Origin: Candidatus Scalindua sp.
Lineage (GTDB): Bacteria > Planctomycetota > Brocadiia > Brocadiales > Scalinduaceae
Direction: 5' to 3'
NCBI GenBank assembly: GCA_018670825.1
Contig: JABHIW010000066.1
Span: 46,611 to 110,610, forward strand
Length of the DNA stretch: 64,000 bases
The position numbers were made by a program, and so were the translations under genes. Below, in pieces: positions 41,986 to 52,900 of the stretch (the stretch's first letter is position 1; each line of letters opens with the position of its first letter). The notes beneath the pieces were generated by a model. The model did not search any database, was not told where the DNA came from, and saw only the letters and a list, made by a program, of their open reading frames with translations.

Positions 41986-43335
41986 GTGAAAGATAAAAGA
42001 AAGGGGAACATTATGAACAAAGACGTTGGATTGCACTTAAGTCGATGCGTTTCTATTAAAAGTATTACAATGTGCATGGTACTAACTATTTGTAGCTTAC
42101 TGTCTAATACGGATTACTGCAGAGGTCAGGCAACTGACCAGCCGGTAGAATATGAAACACCCGGGGTTTTAGATGCGTATGATATCTTACCACCAAATCT
42201 ACTCGAAGGTAAGAATTTTTGGGTGGACAGAAGGGTAGTATCGTATGGCCTAAACAACCGTTACACAATTTCTTCCCATTTTGGCAAGTTTGAGGCAAAT
42301 GGTGAAGAGATGCTGCGCATACGTGAGCATGAAATCAAGGCTATAGAGTCCTTGAGAGAGATAAAAAAGTCGAAAGCGTTTGGTGATGCAGTCAAAAAAG
42401 CGGTTAAGAGCCCGATCAAAGGAGCTAAGGCCCTGATCACCGATCCTGTTAGCACAGTCAAGGGAGTACCGAAGGGTATAGGAAAGCTCTTTTCACGTAT
42501 TGGTGAGATGACGAAGGGTGGGCGTGGAGATTCGGAAGATAGTTACACAAAGGAGCTTATCGGTTTCTCTGCAACAAAGCGCCAGTATGCAAACAAATTT
42601 GGAGTGGATGTCTATTCCTCAAACGAAGTGCTTCAAAAGGAACTGAACAGTGTTGCGTGGGCAGGATTCGCCGGTGGTGTTGGGGTGAAACTGGCGATGA
42701 TGCCTATTAAGGGCGCCTCCGAAGCAGCATATTACTCAATACAGGCTACGAAATTAACCCATGGCATGAACATGATATTACTCGACAAAGCACCTGAGGA
42801 CCTTCGGCAGATAAATAGAGAAAAGCTGATACAAATGGGAGTGAAAGAGTCTGTTATCTATGAATTCCTGCACCATCCCGCGTACTCGCCTCGTCATGAG
42901 ACGATATTGGTCCATGCACTGGCAGATATGCAAGGGGTAAAGAATCGTGAACAGTTCATTAAAAAAGCCCTCTATGCGGAGTACGAGGAAGAGGCATTTC
43001 TTTACCAACGTATGGCCGAGATGTTGCATGGATACCATACACAGGTAAAACCGATTAAAGAGCTGGTCCCTGTTCGTAAATTCATGGTGGGTTACACATC
43101 TGATCAAACCATTGTTGCTACTTTCCCAATTGATCTTCTCTACTGGATAGAACTCTCTGATCTTGGTTCAGCTGCTTTAGCTAAATTAGATTTAACAGGT
43201 CGTCCTGTAAAGAAAACAGAAATATGGGTTACCGGTTCTCTTACACCCAGAGCAATGCAGGAATTCAACGCCAGAGGCCTGGTAGTTAACGAGCGATCAG
43301 GTGAAGTATTATTGCCACCATCAAAGAACAACTAG
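41986..43335 (+). CDS. Hypothetical exported protein, paralogue family A (copy 3)
   Basis: Closely similar to 14378..15748 (KRQYA.K.GVDVYSSNEVLQ.ELNSV.WAGFAGGVG); likely start at internal ATG 42013 (MNKDVGLHL). Confidence 0.75.
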   Translation: MKDKRKGNIMNKDVGLHLSRCVSIKSITMCMVLTICSLLSNTDYCRGQATDQPVEYETPGVLDAYDILPPNLLEGKNFWVDRRVVSYGLNNRYTISSHFGKFEANGEEMLRIREHEIKAIESLREIKKSKAFGDAVKKAVKSPIKGAKALITDPVSTVKGVPKGIGKLFSRIGEMTKGGRGDSEDSYTKELIGFSATKRQYANKFGVDVYSSNEVLQKELNSVAWAGFAGGVGVKLAMMPIKGASEAAYYSIQATKLTHGMNMILLDKAPEDLRQINREKLIQMGVKESVIYEFLHHPAYSPRHETILVHALADMQGVKNREQFIKKALYAEYEEEAFLYQRMAEMLHGYHTQVKPIKELVPVRKFMVGYTSDQTIVATFPIDLLYWIELSDLGSAALAKLDLTGRPVKKTEIWVTGSLTPRAMQEFNARGLVVNERSGEVLLPPSKNN

Positions 43336-43398
43336 ATTCGTCATTTCTCTAGTCGCTCGAATGATAGGGCGTTTCAATATGTTATTATGATGCAGAAT

Positions 43399-43426
43399 AC
43401 GATCCCTGCCGATCGGCAGGGATCGT
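43399..43426. terminator. Perfect 28-bp palindrome between convergent genes, possible bidirectional terminator
   Basis: ACGATCCCTGCCGATCGGCAGGGATCGT, perfectly self-complementary. Confidence 0.55.
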
Positions 43427-43439
43427 GTCTCGTTTAAAC

Positions 43440-44075
43440 TTAAGGATCAGTCCTGGACATATATCCTTTCATGTCTGTCTCAAATTCTGTCAATATCTGG
43501 TTAAAGGCTGTGTTCCAGCTCTTGATCAGTCCATCTGGTGTGTTGCCTTTAAAAGGTTCTTCTTTGTGGTATTGACTTTGAAAAATGATTTTGGGATTAC
43601 TGTCGGTTTCCTGTAGGAAAAAAAACTGAATTTCCATAACGGCTTTTGGCGCAGCACTCACACGATAATCTCCATAGAGTGCCGTAACTGAACCTTCAAG
43701 GATATAAGTTGAGTCCAAAAGGCTGGATGGATCTAAAACCTGCTTAAAAAGACCGGACCCGGCAAGTCGTTTACGTATCTCTTCTGTAAACATAGATACC
43801 GGTGAAATGAAAAACTCGTTGTAAAAGTCTGACTCGTAACTCAGTTCTTCCAGACGGTAGACAAGCCCCTTGCTTTCATATTGAGGCGAGACACGAAACC
43901 TGCGAACGGTAAGGACTTTTCCGGTATCAGGTGAAGAAATATCTACATCACGGGAAGCATCCAGAATAAAGTAACGCTTCTCAGGATAGCCTTTTTCCAG
44001 ATTGACGCATCCTACCAGGACAGAAAACAGACCAAAGACTCCAATTATTACTATTAATAAGGTTTTCTTCTTCAT
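43440..44075 (-). CDS. ABC-type transport auxiliary lipoprotein (PqiC/MlaC-position component)
   Basis: Lipobox LVGC; EKRYFILDASRD...VLTVRRFRVSPQYESKGLVYR. Confidence 0.75.
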   Translation of the reverse strand: MKKKTLLIVIIGVFGLFSVLVGCVNLEKGYPEKRYFILDASRDVDISSPDTGKVLTVRRFRVSPQYESKGLVYRLEELSYESDFYNEFFISPVSMFTEEIRKRLAGSGLFKQVLDPSSLLDSTYILEGSVTALYGDYRVSAAPKAVMEIQFFFLQETDSNPKIIFQSQYHKEEPFKGNTPDGLIKSWNTAFNQILTEFETDMKGYMSRTDP

Positions 44076-45079
44076 TGTTGTTTACCTCCGGGATATGAGC
44101 GTGCCGGAGGATTTCCAAATAATAAATAAGATGGATATCGCCTGGCATTCTCTGTTAAATCTCGTAGATTTCCTGTTATTGCTCTCACATTTTCTGTGGC
44201 TACTCCTACATTCTGTTCCTCACTGGAAACAAAATAATTAAACTGTCGTAGTGTTCGTTTAAGTTGGGCAAAGATTTCTGGCAGCTCTCCTAAAGCAGCA
44301 AGTGACTCAGTTAGAGGTTTCTCATTCTCTCCGGTAATCCGACGAACAGTAGCCATTGTTGTCGATGCATCTGTCAGGAACGGATCCAGACGTTTATTTG
44401 TTTCCCTTAATTCTGCAAGCAAATTCTCTGTTTGTTCAGTAAGATTAGCGACCTTTACATCGTTAAGTATTTTGTTTACGGAACTCACTATTGTTTCCAG
44501 ACCGTCTGTTACCCCCTTAACATTGATCTCCTCAAGCTTTTCCAGGATTTTTTCCACAGATTCAGTAAATTGTGTAATTGTGCTGGGTGCAGAGGGAATA
44601 TAGTATGAACTGGGTTCCCACAAAAGTTTCACGGGAGGATATTTTTCAGGATCAAGGAAATCCACCTCAAGATAAGCAGCCCCGGTTATCCCCTGCGAGG
44701 CCAGACGAATCCTCATCCCATTAGCAATTGCATTGCTTAAAAATGTTCTTTTCTCTTTCTCGGTCGACTCCATTTTTGGTGTAATGGACACTTTGATAAA
44801 TACGTATTGACCGTAACTAAGATATTCTTTTGAGGACAGATCAAATTTATATTTCTCGTTCACAAAAGCAATCTCCTCCACATTGCCCATCGGAACACCG
44901 CGCATTTTAACGGGGGCGCCAACATCCAGACCCTGCACGGAGCCTTCGATATAGGTTTCAAAAAAGATCTTTTTTTGGAAAAGAGTACCTACTCCTAAAA
45001 CTACGATGGCAATGATCGCGATTATCGTAGCACTAATGACGAATATGCCGATCTTAAAAAAATTAGCCTTTGCACTCAT
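44072..45079 (-). CDS. mlaD: MlaD/MCE-family substrate-binding protein
   Basis: N-terminal TM then FETYIEGSVQGLDVGAPVKMRGVPMGNVEEI (MCE domain). Confidence 0.85.
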   Translation of the reverse strand: MSAKANFFKIGIFVISATIIAIIAIVVLGVGTLFQKKIFFETYIEGSVQGLDVGAPVKMRGVPMGNVEEIAFVNEKYKFDLSSKEYLSYGQYVFIKVSITPKMESTEKEKRTFLSNAIANGMRIRLASQGITGAAYLEVDFLDPEKYPPVKLLWEPSSYYIPSAPSTITQFTESVEKILEKLEEINVKGVTDGLETIVSSVNKILNDVKVANLTEQTENLLAELRETNKRLDPFLTDASTTMATVRRITGENEKPLTESLAALGELPEIFAQLKRTLRQFNYFVSSEEQNVGVATENVRAITGNLRDLTENARRYPSYLLFGNPPARSYPGGKQQ

Positions 45080-45131
45080 AGGCAGTACCCCCCCTTAAAA
45101 CATTAAAGTCGTATCGAACTCAATTATGCTG

Positions 45132-45902
45132 TTAAGAAACATTTGAAGTAACCTCCCGCTTAAAGAACTGACGTACCCATTGGTTATCGCTTTTATCACG
45201 TAAATCCTGCGGCCTGCCATCTGCCACAATCTTCTTGACACGTTTATCAAGCATAATTACCCTGTCAGCTATGCTGTAAATACTGGGAAGTTCATGCGTC
45301 ACTATGACAAACGTAATTTTCAGATTATGGGCCAGGCTAATAATAAGCTGATCCAGTTCAGCAGACGTAATAGGATCCAACCCCGCTGATGGCTCGTCGA
45401 GAAAGAGGATCTGCGGATCAAGGACCATGGCTCTCGCAATAGCCGCACGCTTTTGCATTCCTCCGCTTAGCTCAGACGGCATGTGATTCTCAAAACCTTT
45501 CAGACCTACCAGCTTCAACTTCATCAAAACGATAAGATCCATGGCGGCGGAGTTCAAATTCGTAAACTCCTCCAGGGGAAGGCGAACGTTTTCAAATAGT
45601 GCCATTGACCCGAAAAGAGCACTGCTCTGATACATAACACCAATCTTCCTGAGGATACGAAGACGTTCATCTCCCTCAGCAGATACAATGTCCTGTCCGT
45701 CAATGAGGATCCTGCCCGCAGCGGGACTGTATAAACCAATCATTTGCTTCAACAGAGTACTCTTGCCGCAACCTGAACCGCCCAGGATAACGAAAACTTC
45801 CCCCTTCCGTACCTCAAAAGAGATATTATCGATAACAACGGTATCCTCATACGCAACCGTTAAACTTTCGACATGAATAATTGTTTCCGATTCAGTATTC
45901 AT
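45132..45902 (-). CDS. mlaF: Mla-type ABC transporter ATP-binding protein
   Basis: Walker A GGSGCGKSTLLKQ, signature LSGGMQKRAAIARA, Walker B ILFLDEPSAGLDP. Confidence 0.9.
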   Translation of the reverse strand: MNTESETIIHVESLTVAYEDTVVIDNISFEVRKGEVFVILGGSGCGKSTLLKQMIGLYSPAAGRILIDGQDIVSAEGDERLRILRKIGVMYQSSALFGSMALFENVRLPLEEFTNLNSAAMDLIVLMKLKLVGLKGFENHMPSELSGGMQKRAAIARAMVLDPQILFLDEPSAGLDPITSAELDQLIISLAHNLKITFVIVTHELPSIYSIADRVIMLDKRVKKIVADGRPQDLRDKSDNQWVRQFFKREVTSNVS

Positions 45903-45906
45903 ACAC

Positions 45907-47037
45907 CTAGATCCCTAAATAGAAATAAACGACTGAAAACAGACCATCCGTGAGAATAATCATAATTATGCCGCTTACGACCGCTTTCGTAGTCGAATCA
46001 CCAACCGCACTGGCGCCAGTCCTTGTCCGTAATCCATGTGAACATCCAATTCCAGCCACTATTAAACCAAAAGCAAGAGATTTGAGAAGACCTCCTAAAA
46101 GATCAACGTAGTCCGCCGATTGTATAATCCGATCGATATACGTGTTAAGCGGATAGCCCATAGAGAGCAAGACAACTGATCCTCCCAATATGCCGAAAAG
46201 GTTGGCGAAGATAGTAATAAGCGGCATCATGAAGAGCGTTGCTATCACTCTGGTCAGCACAAGAAACCTGACAGGGTCCAGCCCCATAGTTGTCAGGGCA
46301 TCCACCTCCTCATTCACCTTCATGGTACCCAGCTCGGCAGCAAAAGCAGAACTTGTACGTCCGGCCATAACAATGGCAGTCATAAGAGGGCCCAGTTCTC
46401 TCAGTGTCGATAGCGCTATCAGATCAGCAACGAAGATCTCCGCCCCGAATTGTTTCATAGGTATAGCCGCCTGAAAAGCCATGATCAAACCTATCAGAAA
46501 ACTGATAAGAGCAACAATGGGAAAGGCATTAACACCGGCAGTTTCAGCTATAAGAAATGCATCCTTCCATCGAACCACTGTGGGATTTCTGGCTGCAAGG
46601 TAAAGAGCAGCTACAAGCTCACCCAGAAAGGCGACTTGCGAACGGATATTGTCCCAGACAGAGAATGTTGCTCGACCAACTTCCTCAGTCAGATTGGTTT
46701 TCCTGGATTTTTCCGGACGTGACTCTTCAAACTCAAGCGGGTCAAAAAAATCCAGGAGTTTCTGGTATTCATCACGAAGACCAGAAATCTCTAATTTGCT
46801 ACCCGTCTTTTTCTGGCGTCGTTGAATTTCGACCAATAAACCGATTCCGGTACCATCACAATAATCTATCTCAGAAGTATCTACAACGACCCTTTTTGAT
46901 GATGCCCGTTCAAGAGCATCAATTACTCCCTGCCAGATATTACCAGTGGATGTTGAATCAAGACGGCCACTTATTGTAATAGTAAGTACTCCATCTTTGC
47001 TCACTTCAGTATTTAATGTTACCCTGCTCTCTATCAT
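45907..47037 (-). CDS. mlaE: STAS-MlaE permease fusion
   Basis: N-terminal STAS domain (VVVDTSEIDYCDGTGIGLLVEIQRR) fused to MlaE permease (ALSTLRELGPLMTAIVMAGRTSSAFAAELGTMKVNEEVDAL). Confidence 0.9.
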   Translation of the reverse strand: MIESRVTLNTEVSKDGVLTITISGRLDSTSTGNIWQGVIDALERASSKRVVVDTSEIDYCDGTGIGLLVEIQRRQKKTGSKLEISGLRDEYQKLLDFFDPLEFEESRPEKSRKTNLTEEVGRATFSVWDNIRSQVAFLGELVAALYLAARNPTVVRWKDAFLIAETAGVNAFPIVALISFLIGLIMAFQAAIPMKQFGAEIFVADLIALSTLRELGPLMTAIVMAGRTSSAFAAELGTMKVNEEVDALTTMGLDPVRFLVLTRVIATLFMMPLITIFANLFGILGGSVVLLSMGYPLNTYIDRIIQSADYVDLLGGLLKSLAFGLIVAGIGCSHGLRTRTGASAVGDSTTKAVVSGIIMIILTDGLFSVVYFYLGI

Positions 47038-47040
47038 TTA

Positions 47041-47190
47041 TTTCTTTTTCAATTTACAAATGATTATTGCGGGTTTTGTAATATTGCTTGCTGTTCTTTC
47101 AAGATTATCCAACCTGGAATTTCCGGGTTGTGCCCCTGCAGAACTCAAAATACAAATGTATACCAGTAAAAAGAAAATGATTAACCGGCA
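47041..47190 (-). pseudogene. Signal-peptide-region remnant of a paralogue of the 29621..30670 gene
   Basis: Minus-strand reading RLIIFFLLVYICILSSAGAQPGN matches RTIIFFLLVYICTFNSANAQPGN at nucleotide level; no ATG in frame and a stop after ~50 codons. Confidence 0.75.
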
Positions 47191-47358
47191 ATAGCTCTCT
47201 AAGCATTCCAGCCTTCGTAATGAATTTTCATAAATTAGACTAAAGGGTATCTTATAATGATTTCCAACGTAAAATCAAATGAATTCTAATCGTGTTAAAT
47301 AGCAAGTGTTCTCGATAAAAATGGCTTGTATTTGTGGTAAACAGGTTATATTATAACA

Positions 47359-47607
47359 ATGGCTATGATTAAGAAGAAAAAATATTTAGAGATGCTTGAT
47401 GACCTTCTGGCAACAGAGGATGAGGTGACTGAACATTTCTATAAATACACTACTGACTCACTTAAATATTACAAATGGTTGAGTGAAGACAAAAGAGAAC
47501 AGATAAGTGAAATAACTACGAAATTGAGGAATGATTGTCAAAGACACAAAAACATGGTAGAAAAATTAATAAAACATGTAGAAGAGAGTAAAGAGAATGT
47601 ATTCTAA
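47359..47607 (+). CDS. Small helical protein, possible half-ferritin-like
   Basis: 82 aa, charged helices; overlaps the next ORF. Confidence 0.5.
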   Translation: MAMIKKKKYLEMLDDLLATEDEVTEHFYKYTTDSLKYYKWLSEDKREQISEITTKLRNDCQRHKNMVEKLIKHVEESKENVF

Positions 47608-47794
47608 AGAGGAACTTTCTAAAATCTTCCAAAGGATTTTGAAATTTGAGCAGGAAGCGCAGTCAGCATACGATGATTGCGTAAGTAAAGTTGACGACGA
47701 AAATAGTATCAAAATTCTGCAATCAATCAGTAATGAAGAAAAAGGCCATATTGAACTGGCAAAAAAACTTTTTAAAATAATTGAGGAAGAGTGA
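47597..47794 (+). CDS. Small ferritin/rubrerythrin-like helical protein
   Basis: 65 aa; FEQEAQSAYDDC...SNEEKGHIELAKKLF (E and ExxH arrangement); ATG overlaps upstream gene by 11 nt. Confidence 0.55.
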   Translation: MYSKEELSKIFQRILKFEQEAQSAYDDCVSKVDDENSIKILQSISNEEKGHIELAKKLFKIIEEE

Positions 47795-47827
47795 CTACTC
47801 GTTTAATAACCGATCAAGTAAATGTTG

Positions 47828-49915
47828 CTACCTATTGAATATACGGACCCCCTTCCAATTATTATCTGGAGGTGTTTTTATAAACCCTACACAAGCTTCT
47901 TTCAGGCGTATTACTGACATCTCTTCTTGATAAGGAGGTTCAAGCGTGTCCAAACAATTTATAGCTCCGGAAAAGTCTCTCTTACGATAGAGGCTGAAGG
48001 CCTCTTCATATAGCTCCTTGTAAAGCCTGATATCTTCCGAAACTTGGTCAAACGGCCCAAGCAACTCGAATATTTCTTCTACCTGGACCTTACCCTTTAC
48101 AGCACCACGATCTACATGGCGATACATAAAGGCATTTTTTGTTTGTGAGACTACAGACGAAGTTACAAGAATTTTGGTACCATAATATTTATTCAACCCC
48201 TCCATTCTGCTCGCCAGATTGACTTTGTCACCAAGTACCGTGTAGTTTAGCCTGGAACTTGCTCCAACGTTACCTACGACAGCTTCTCCACTGGCAATAC
48301 CAAAGCGTGTTATAAATTCCTGTTTTCCGGAATCTTTCCATTTTTTGTTCAGTTCATTGAGTTTTTGTATGCAGCTCCATGCCGCCCTTACCGCAGACAT
48401 CGCATGTTTTGGATTGTCGATCGGAGCGCCCCAGAATGCCATAATTGCATCTCCAATGAACTTGTCCACAGTAGTATTCTCGATTCTTAACTCTTCAAGC
48501 ATGATGTTGAAATATTCTTCTAAATGCAATGCCAACTCCATAGGTGGCATATTTTCAGATATCGATGTAAAGCCCTCTATGTCAGTAAACAGTATGGTAA
48601 CGTCTGCTGATTTCCCTCCTATTTTAGCAGCTTCTCCACGATTCAGGAGCTGACGGACAATTTCTATCGGAACGTACCTGGAAAATGCGTCAAGTGCATT
48701 ACGCATCCGCTCGTTGGTTTCTGCCAGATGAAGTATTTCAAGAATAGTAGTCTTAGGATGCTCCTGTGGTTTTACATCGAGGTTGCGTAAAGCCTTTACT
48801 TGTTGGACAAGTCCATCAATCGGTCCTGTATATTTTCTGGAAATGACAAGCGCCATGATTGCTGCAATTATGCAGGAGAAAGCAGTTATTGCCAGAACAA
48901 GCAAAAATTGAAGAGTAACGTTTCCCAGTACATCTGATGCTGGAATCAGTGTGCAGACCCAGGAGGGATTCTCTTCCCTGTTTTTAAGTTGTGAGAACAT
49001 ACACCACCAGGTACTCCCACCTGCAGAAACTTTAAATTTTTCACCATCCGGCCTGCCAGCATTTTGCCAGGAATCAACAGCATAGGTAATCTCTTCTATC
49101 TCCAGTTCCTTAATATCCCTGAGAAGGTATTTCTCGATGCCATCTGCAATTACAAATTTTGGATCTGCAGGCAAGCCTGTTACTTTTCCGTTATCCAGCA
49201 TGACGAATATCTTGCCATTTGGACTGGGTCTGAATGTAACACTGAACGCAGTAAGATCCTTACTTTTCATGTCAAAGGCGAGTACAAAGGATTGTTTATT
49301 CAGTACGAAAATCTGGATAGAAACGGTAATACCAGGTTCTTTTGTCGTCCGGAAAATATATGGTTGCGTCCAGGCTGGAGCAGTTATATCTTTAGAATTT
49401 ATTGCGTTCTTGTACCATGGCCTAACACGGGGATCATATCCAATATCCTGCATATTCTCTTCCAGAAGCTGCAGGTTTTGACTGAACTTCAACCATTTAG
49501 TTTTTTTTGAACCCCACTTTCCAGGGTTCACAATACGATTTTGCCAGATATCTTCATTCTTCAGGAACAGGTAGCCGTTACCTTCCTCATCACCCGTGTT
49601 GATTGAATTGAGATATGGTATCTGCTCCATGATTGGCAGAAAATAACGGTTAAGATTTTCCGTATCATTTACATCAAGCAGACCGGTTTCAAATGATCTT
49701 TTCGTTTGATGTAATGCATTCAGTATGGGTGTGGTAATAGAACTTATTTCTGACCGGGTCCGAACGGTAGCATTATTAAAGTATGAAACAGATATTTGAT
49801 TTGCAAGTTTATAACCTCTAAAGACAGTAGCGGTAAGGAGCAGAGCTGACAGGATCAGAATAAGCAGAAGAAAACTATAAAGCAGACTCCTGCGCATAGT
49901 GATGTTTTTTTTCAT
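47828..49915 (-). CDS. Membrane Cache-sensor class III adenylate/guanylate cyclase
   Basis: Two TMs flanking a Cache-like sensor; VTILFTDIEGFTSISE, DKFIGDAIMAFWGAP, NYTVLGDKVNLASRMEG. Confidence 0.9.
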   Translation of the reverse strand: MKKNITMRRSLLYSFLLLILILSALLLTATVFRGYKLANQISVSYFNNATVRTRSEISSITTPILNALHQTKRSFETGLLDVNDTENLNRYFLPIMEQIPYLNSINTGDEEGNGYLFLKNEDIWQNRIVNPGKWGSKKTKWLKFSQNLQLLEENMQDIGYDPRVRPWYKNAINSKDITAPAWTQPYIFRTTKEPGITVSIQIFVLNKQSFVLAFDMKSKDLTAFSVTFRPSPNGKIFVMLDNGKVTGLPADPKFVIADGIEKYLLRDIKELEIEEITYAVDSWQNAGRPDGEKFKVSAGGSTWWCMFSQLKNREENPSWVCTLIPASDVLGNVTLQFLLVLAITAFSCIIAAIMALVISRKYTGPIDGLVQQVKALRNLDVKPQEHPKTTILEILHLAETNERMRNALDAFSRYVPIEIVRQLLNRGEAAKIGGKSADVTILFTDIEGFTSISENMPPMELALHLEEYFNIMLEELRIENTTVDKFIGDAIMAFWGAPIDNPKHAMSAVRAAWSCIQKLNELNKKWKDSGKQEFITRFGIASGEAVVGNVGASSRLNYTVLGDKVNLASRMEGLNKYYGTKILVTSSVVSQTKNAFMYRHVDRGAVKGKVQVEEIFELLGPFDQVSEDIRLYKELYEEAFSLYRKRDFSGAINCLDTLEPPYQEEMSVIRLKEACVGFIKTPPDNNWKGVRIFNR

Positions 49916-49965
49916 TGTTGACTTTCCGGCATCTCTATAATATCTGCAATGACCAAGGAAACGGA

Positions 49966-52900
49966 TTATTTAATTGGATCAGGAAGAGTTTTCTGTACCG
50001 CCATGCGAACTGGTTTTATCTTAAAGTTCTCGACAAATATTGCATAAAGTGACGGCACGACAATCAATGTTAAAATGGTTGCTACCATTAAACCAAAAAT
50101 CATGAGCCACGCCATGCCTTCCCACAGAGGACCTCCGGCGAGGGCGAGAGGCAGCAGACCTCCAATTGTAGTAAGAGTAGTCATTGCGATAGGAAGCAAA
50201 CGCACCTGGCCTGCCTGTACAAGGCATTCTCGGAATTCCTGTATACTCATTCCCATAATGGGGCCTGAACCGTCGCAATCTTCTATCTTTTCTTTGATAA
50301 GTATATCCGCAAATTCGATGAAAATAATTGCAGTGTTTACGACAATTCCAAAGAGGGCGAGAAGACCAAGCTGCGGCATAAATCCCAGTGCATTGCCAGT
50401 AACATATAAACCAAGGAAAGAACCTATGAGTGCCAGTGGTAGTGTCGTGAGTATGATAACGGGTTTTGCAAACCCATTGTATTGGATAATTAACAGAAGG
50501 ACTATCATCAGGAGCGATATCCCCAGTGAGAGGCTCAACTCACTTTTGGCCTGTTTAGACTCGAAAAGTTCACCACCTGCTTCCCACCAGTAACCTGGTG
50601 GGAGATTAGTTTTCCATTGTTCAAACTCGTCACTCTCTAACAAACCCATTACTATATCATTCGCCCGATAGCCCGGTTCAACCCGTGCCCGCACCTCGAT
50701 TACGCGCTGTAGAAAACGGCGGTCAATCCTTGCGGGTTTCCAACGTGGCTGAATCTCTGCAATTGAGTCGAGTGGTACCTTACCGTATTTACCCTCCACA
50801 TAGGCAGAACGAAGTTCGTTAATGGACCCTCTCTGCTTATGCGGAAGACGGAGGTAAACGGGGACAAGATGATCACCCTCTCTGAAGGTAGTGATATAAT
50901 GGCCTGAGAAATAGGCATTTAGTGTCTGGGCAAGTCCAAGATTGGTTACACCTGCAAGGTTCGCTTTATCCTCATCTACGTCAATGTGCAGCAGGTAAGC
51001 CGATGAACCCCAGGTATCATAGTTGTCCCATGTCCCCGGCTGCTTACGAAGCAGTACATTAAGTCTATCCGCCTGTTCACGCATGACGGTAAGATCTGCA
51101 AATCCTATCCCCAATCTAGGCCCGAATATCCTGATTCCAATAGGTGCGTCTACTGAAGGTCCCATGACCAATTCACGGGGAATGATACGGGCGCCCGTCA
51201 CGGGTCCAATGCCTAGATTTGGGTACCCTTCCCTGGAAACGCGCCGAACTTCTTTTACATAGTCGGAAGTAACGAGACCACTGGTTGTCTTAACTATGAT
51301 CTCAGCATAATTGGGCCTGGCTGATTCCGGGTTCCTTCCCAGATACCAGCGATCGCATCCCTTACCAACGACTGATGTCATACAGGACAGACGCTGACCG
51401 GAATTACCCTCTTTGTCTGTATAAGAACTGAGCTTTCGGATTATCTCTTCCACCTTTTTTGTTACGTCATCTGTCTGCTGAATGTTGGACCCTTCCGGCA
51501 ACCATACCTCCACGGCAAACTGGTCTCTCATATCCTGAGGGAAGAACTCTGACCCAACCGGTAGCATCATTACGATGAATAACAGACCGAATGAAACAGC
51601 GAGAACAACGAACCTTGCCTTGATGCAGATACGTGCAATGTTCGGGTATAAATCGGAAAACCAGCTCTTTTTCTTATCATTAACATGTTCATTTGCAACT
51701 TTGTTATGGCCTTTACCTATTTTCCGTTTAAGCCACTGAGCGAGTTGAATAACAGGTGACATGGACTGGTTGGGATCTTTGGGAGGCCTGATAAACCAGT
51801 AGGCGAGCAAGACACAGAATGTCATTGCCAGTATATAGCTGAAGGCAAGGGTAACCGTAAGAGTTACAGGAAGACTGTAGATGTACTCATATGTTGAGCC
51901 TTGAAGACCGATGAGCATGGGATAAAATGCGGCAATGGTGGTACCGGTGGCGATAAGAATGGGAAATGAGAGCTGATTAGCACCCTTTAGCGCCGCATCG
52001 AAATTTGACATTCCTTCACTCTGTAGTCGTCTGGTCTGGTCACAGATCTGCACTGCGTTATCCACTAACATACCCAAGGCAATGATCATTGCGGCAAGTG
52101 ATATCTGTTCCATCTGCACACCAAAAACGGTGATTATGGCAAGTGATCCGATTATGACGAGAGGAATATTTGCACCCATCACTACAGCTGATCGTAATCC
52201 TACCATCAGATAGACTACTAATACGACAATAACAACTGCACCGACTACATTTGCGATGAAATCACTGATCTTGCGTGTGACAGTTTCCGACTGGTCTGTA
52301 ACATAGGAGACAGCAATGTCCGGAGGAAGGACCTTTTGTTCAATCGATAACTTATGTACTACCTTTTTGGCTTCAGCGCAGACGTCAACAATGTTTGCAC
52401 CTTTCTTCATGGCGAAGGCAACAATGATGCAGGTCTCTGATGTATGAGGATCTCCATAACGGGTAATCACTTGTGGAGGATCTTGATAGGCGCGAACCAC
52501 TTTCAGATCCAGGTCATCAAGGTATACGGGGGCACGGGCTTCCTCTTCACCGATAGTACCAACTATGATGGAGTTTAACTCTCTCGTAGCGTCTATATCA
52601 CCGCTGGGTTTGACCGTAAACCTTCCAACATCGGTATCAATTGTTCCACCCGGCGCAACTACATTACGTCGCGAAACAAGTTCCTCAAGCTGACTGGTAG
52701 TCAGGGACAGTTGGGTCCATGTGCCAAGATCAGTTTCTATGTAGAGTGCCTCTTCCTGTACTCCCGTGCGCACGACCTTGGCAACACCGGTAAGGAGTTT
52801 AACCTCGTCTTTCAACCTCTCTGAAAAAATGTCAAGTTCACGATGCGTGTAACGGTTTTCAGATTTGATTATACCTTCCCCTGGCAGTGGTACCTGGTAA

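Noticed and set aside
50075-50593. 172-aa plus-strand ORF
   Set aside because: Antisense to the RND transporter; no family features
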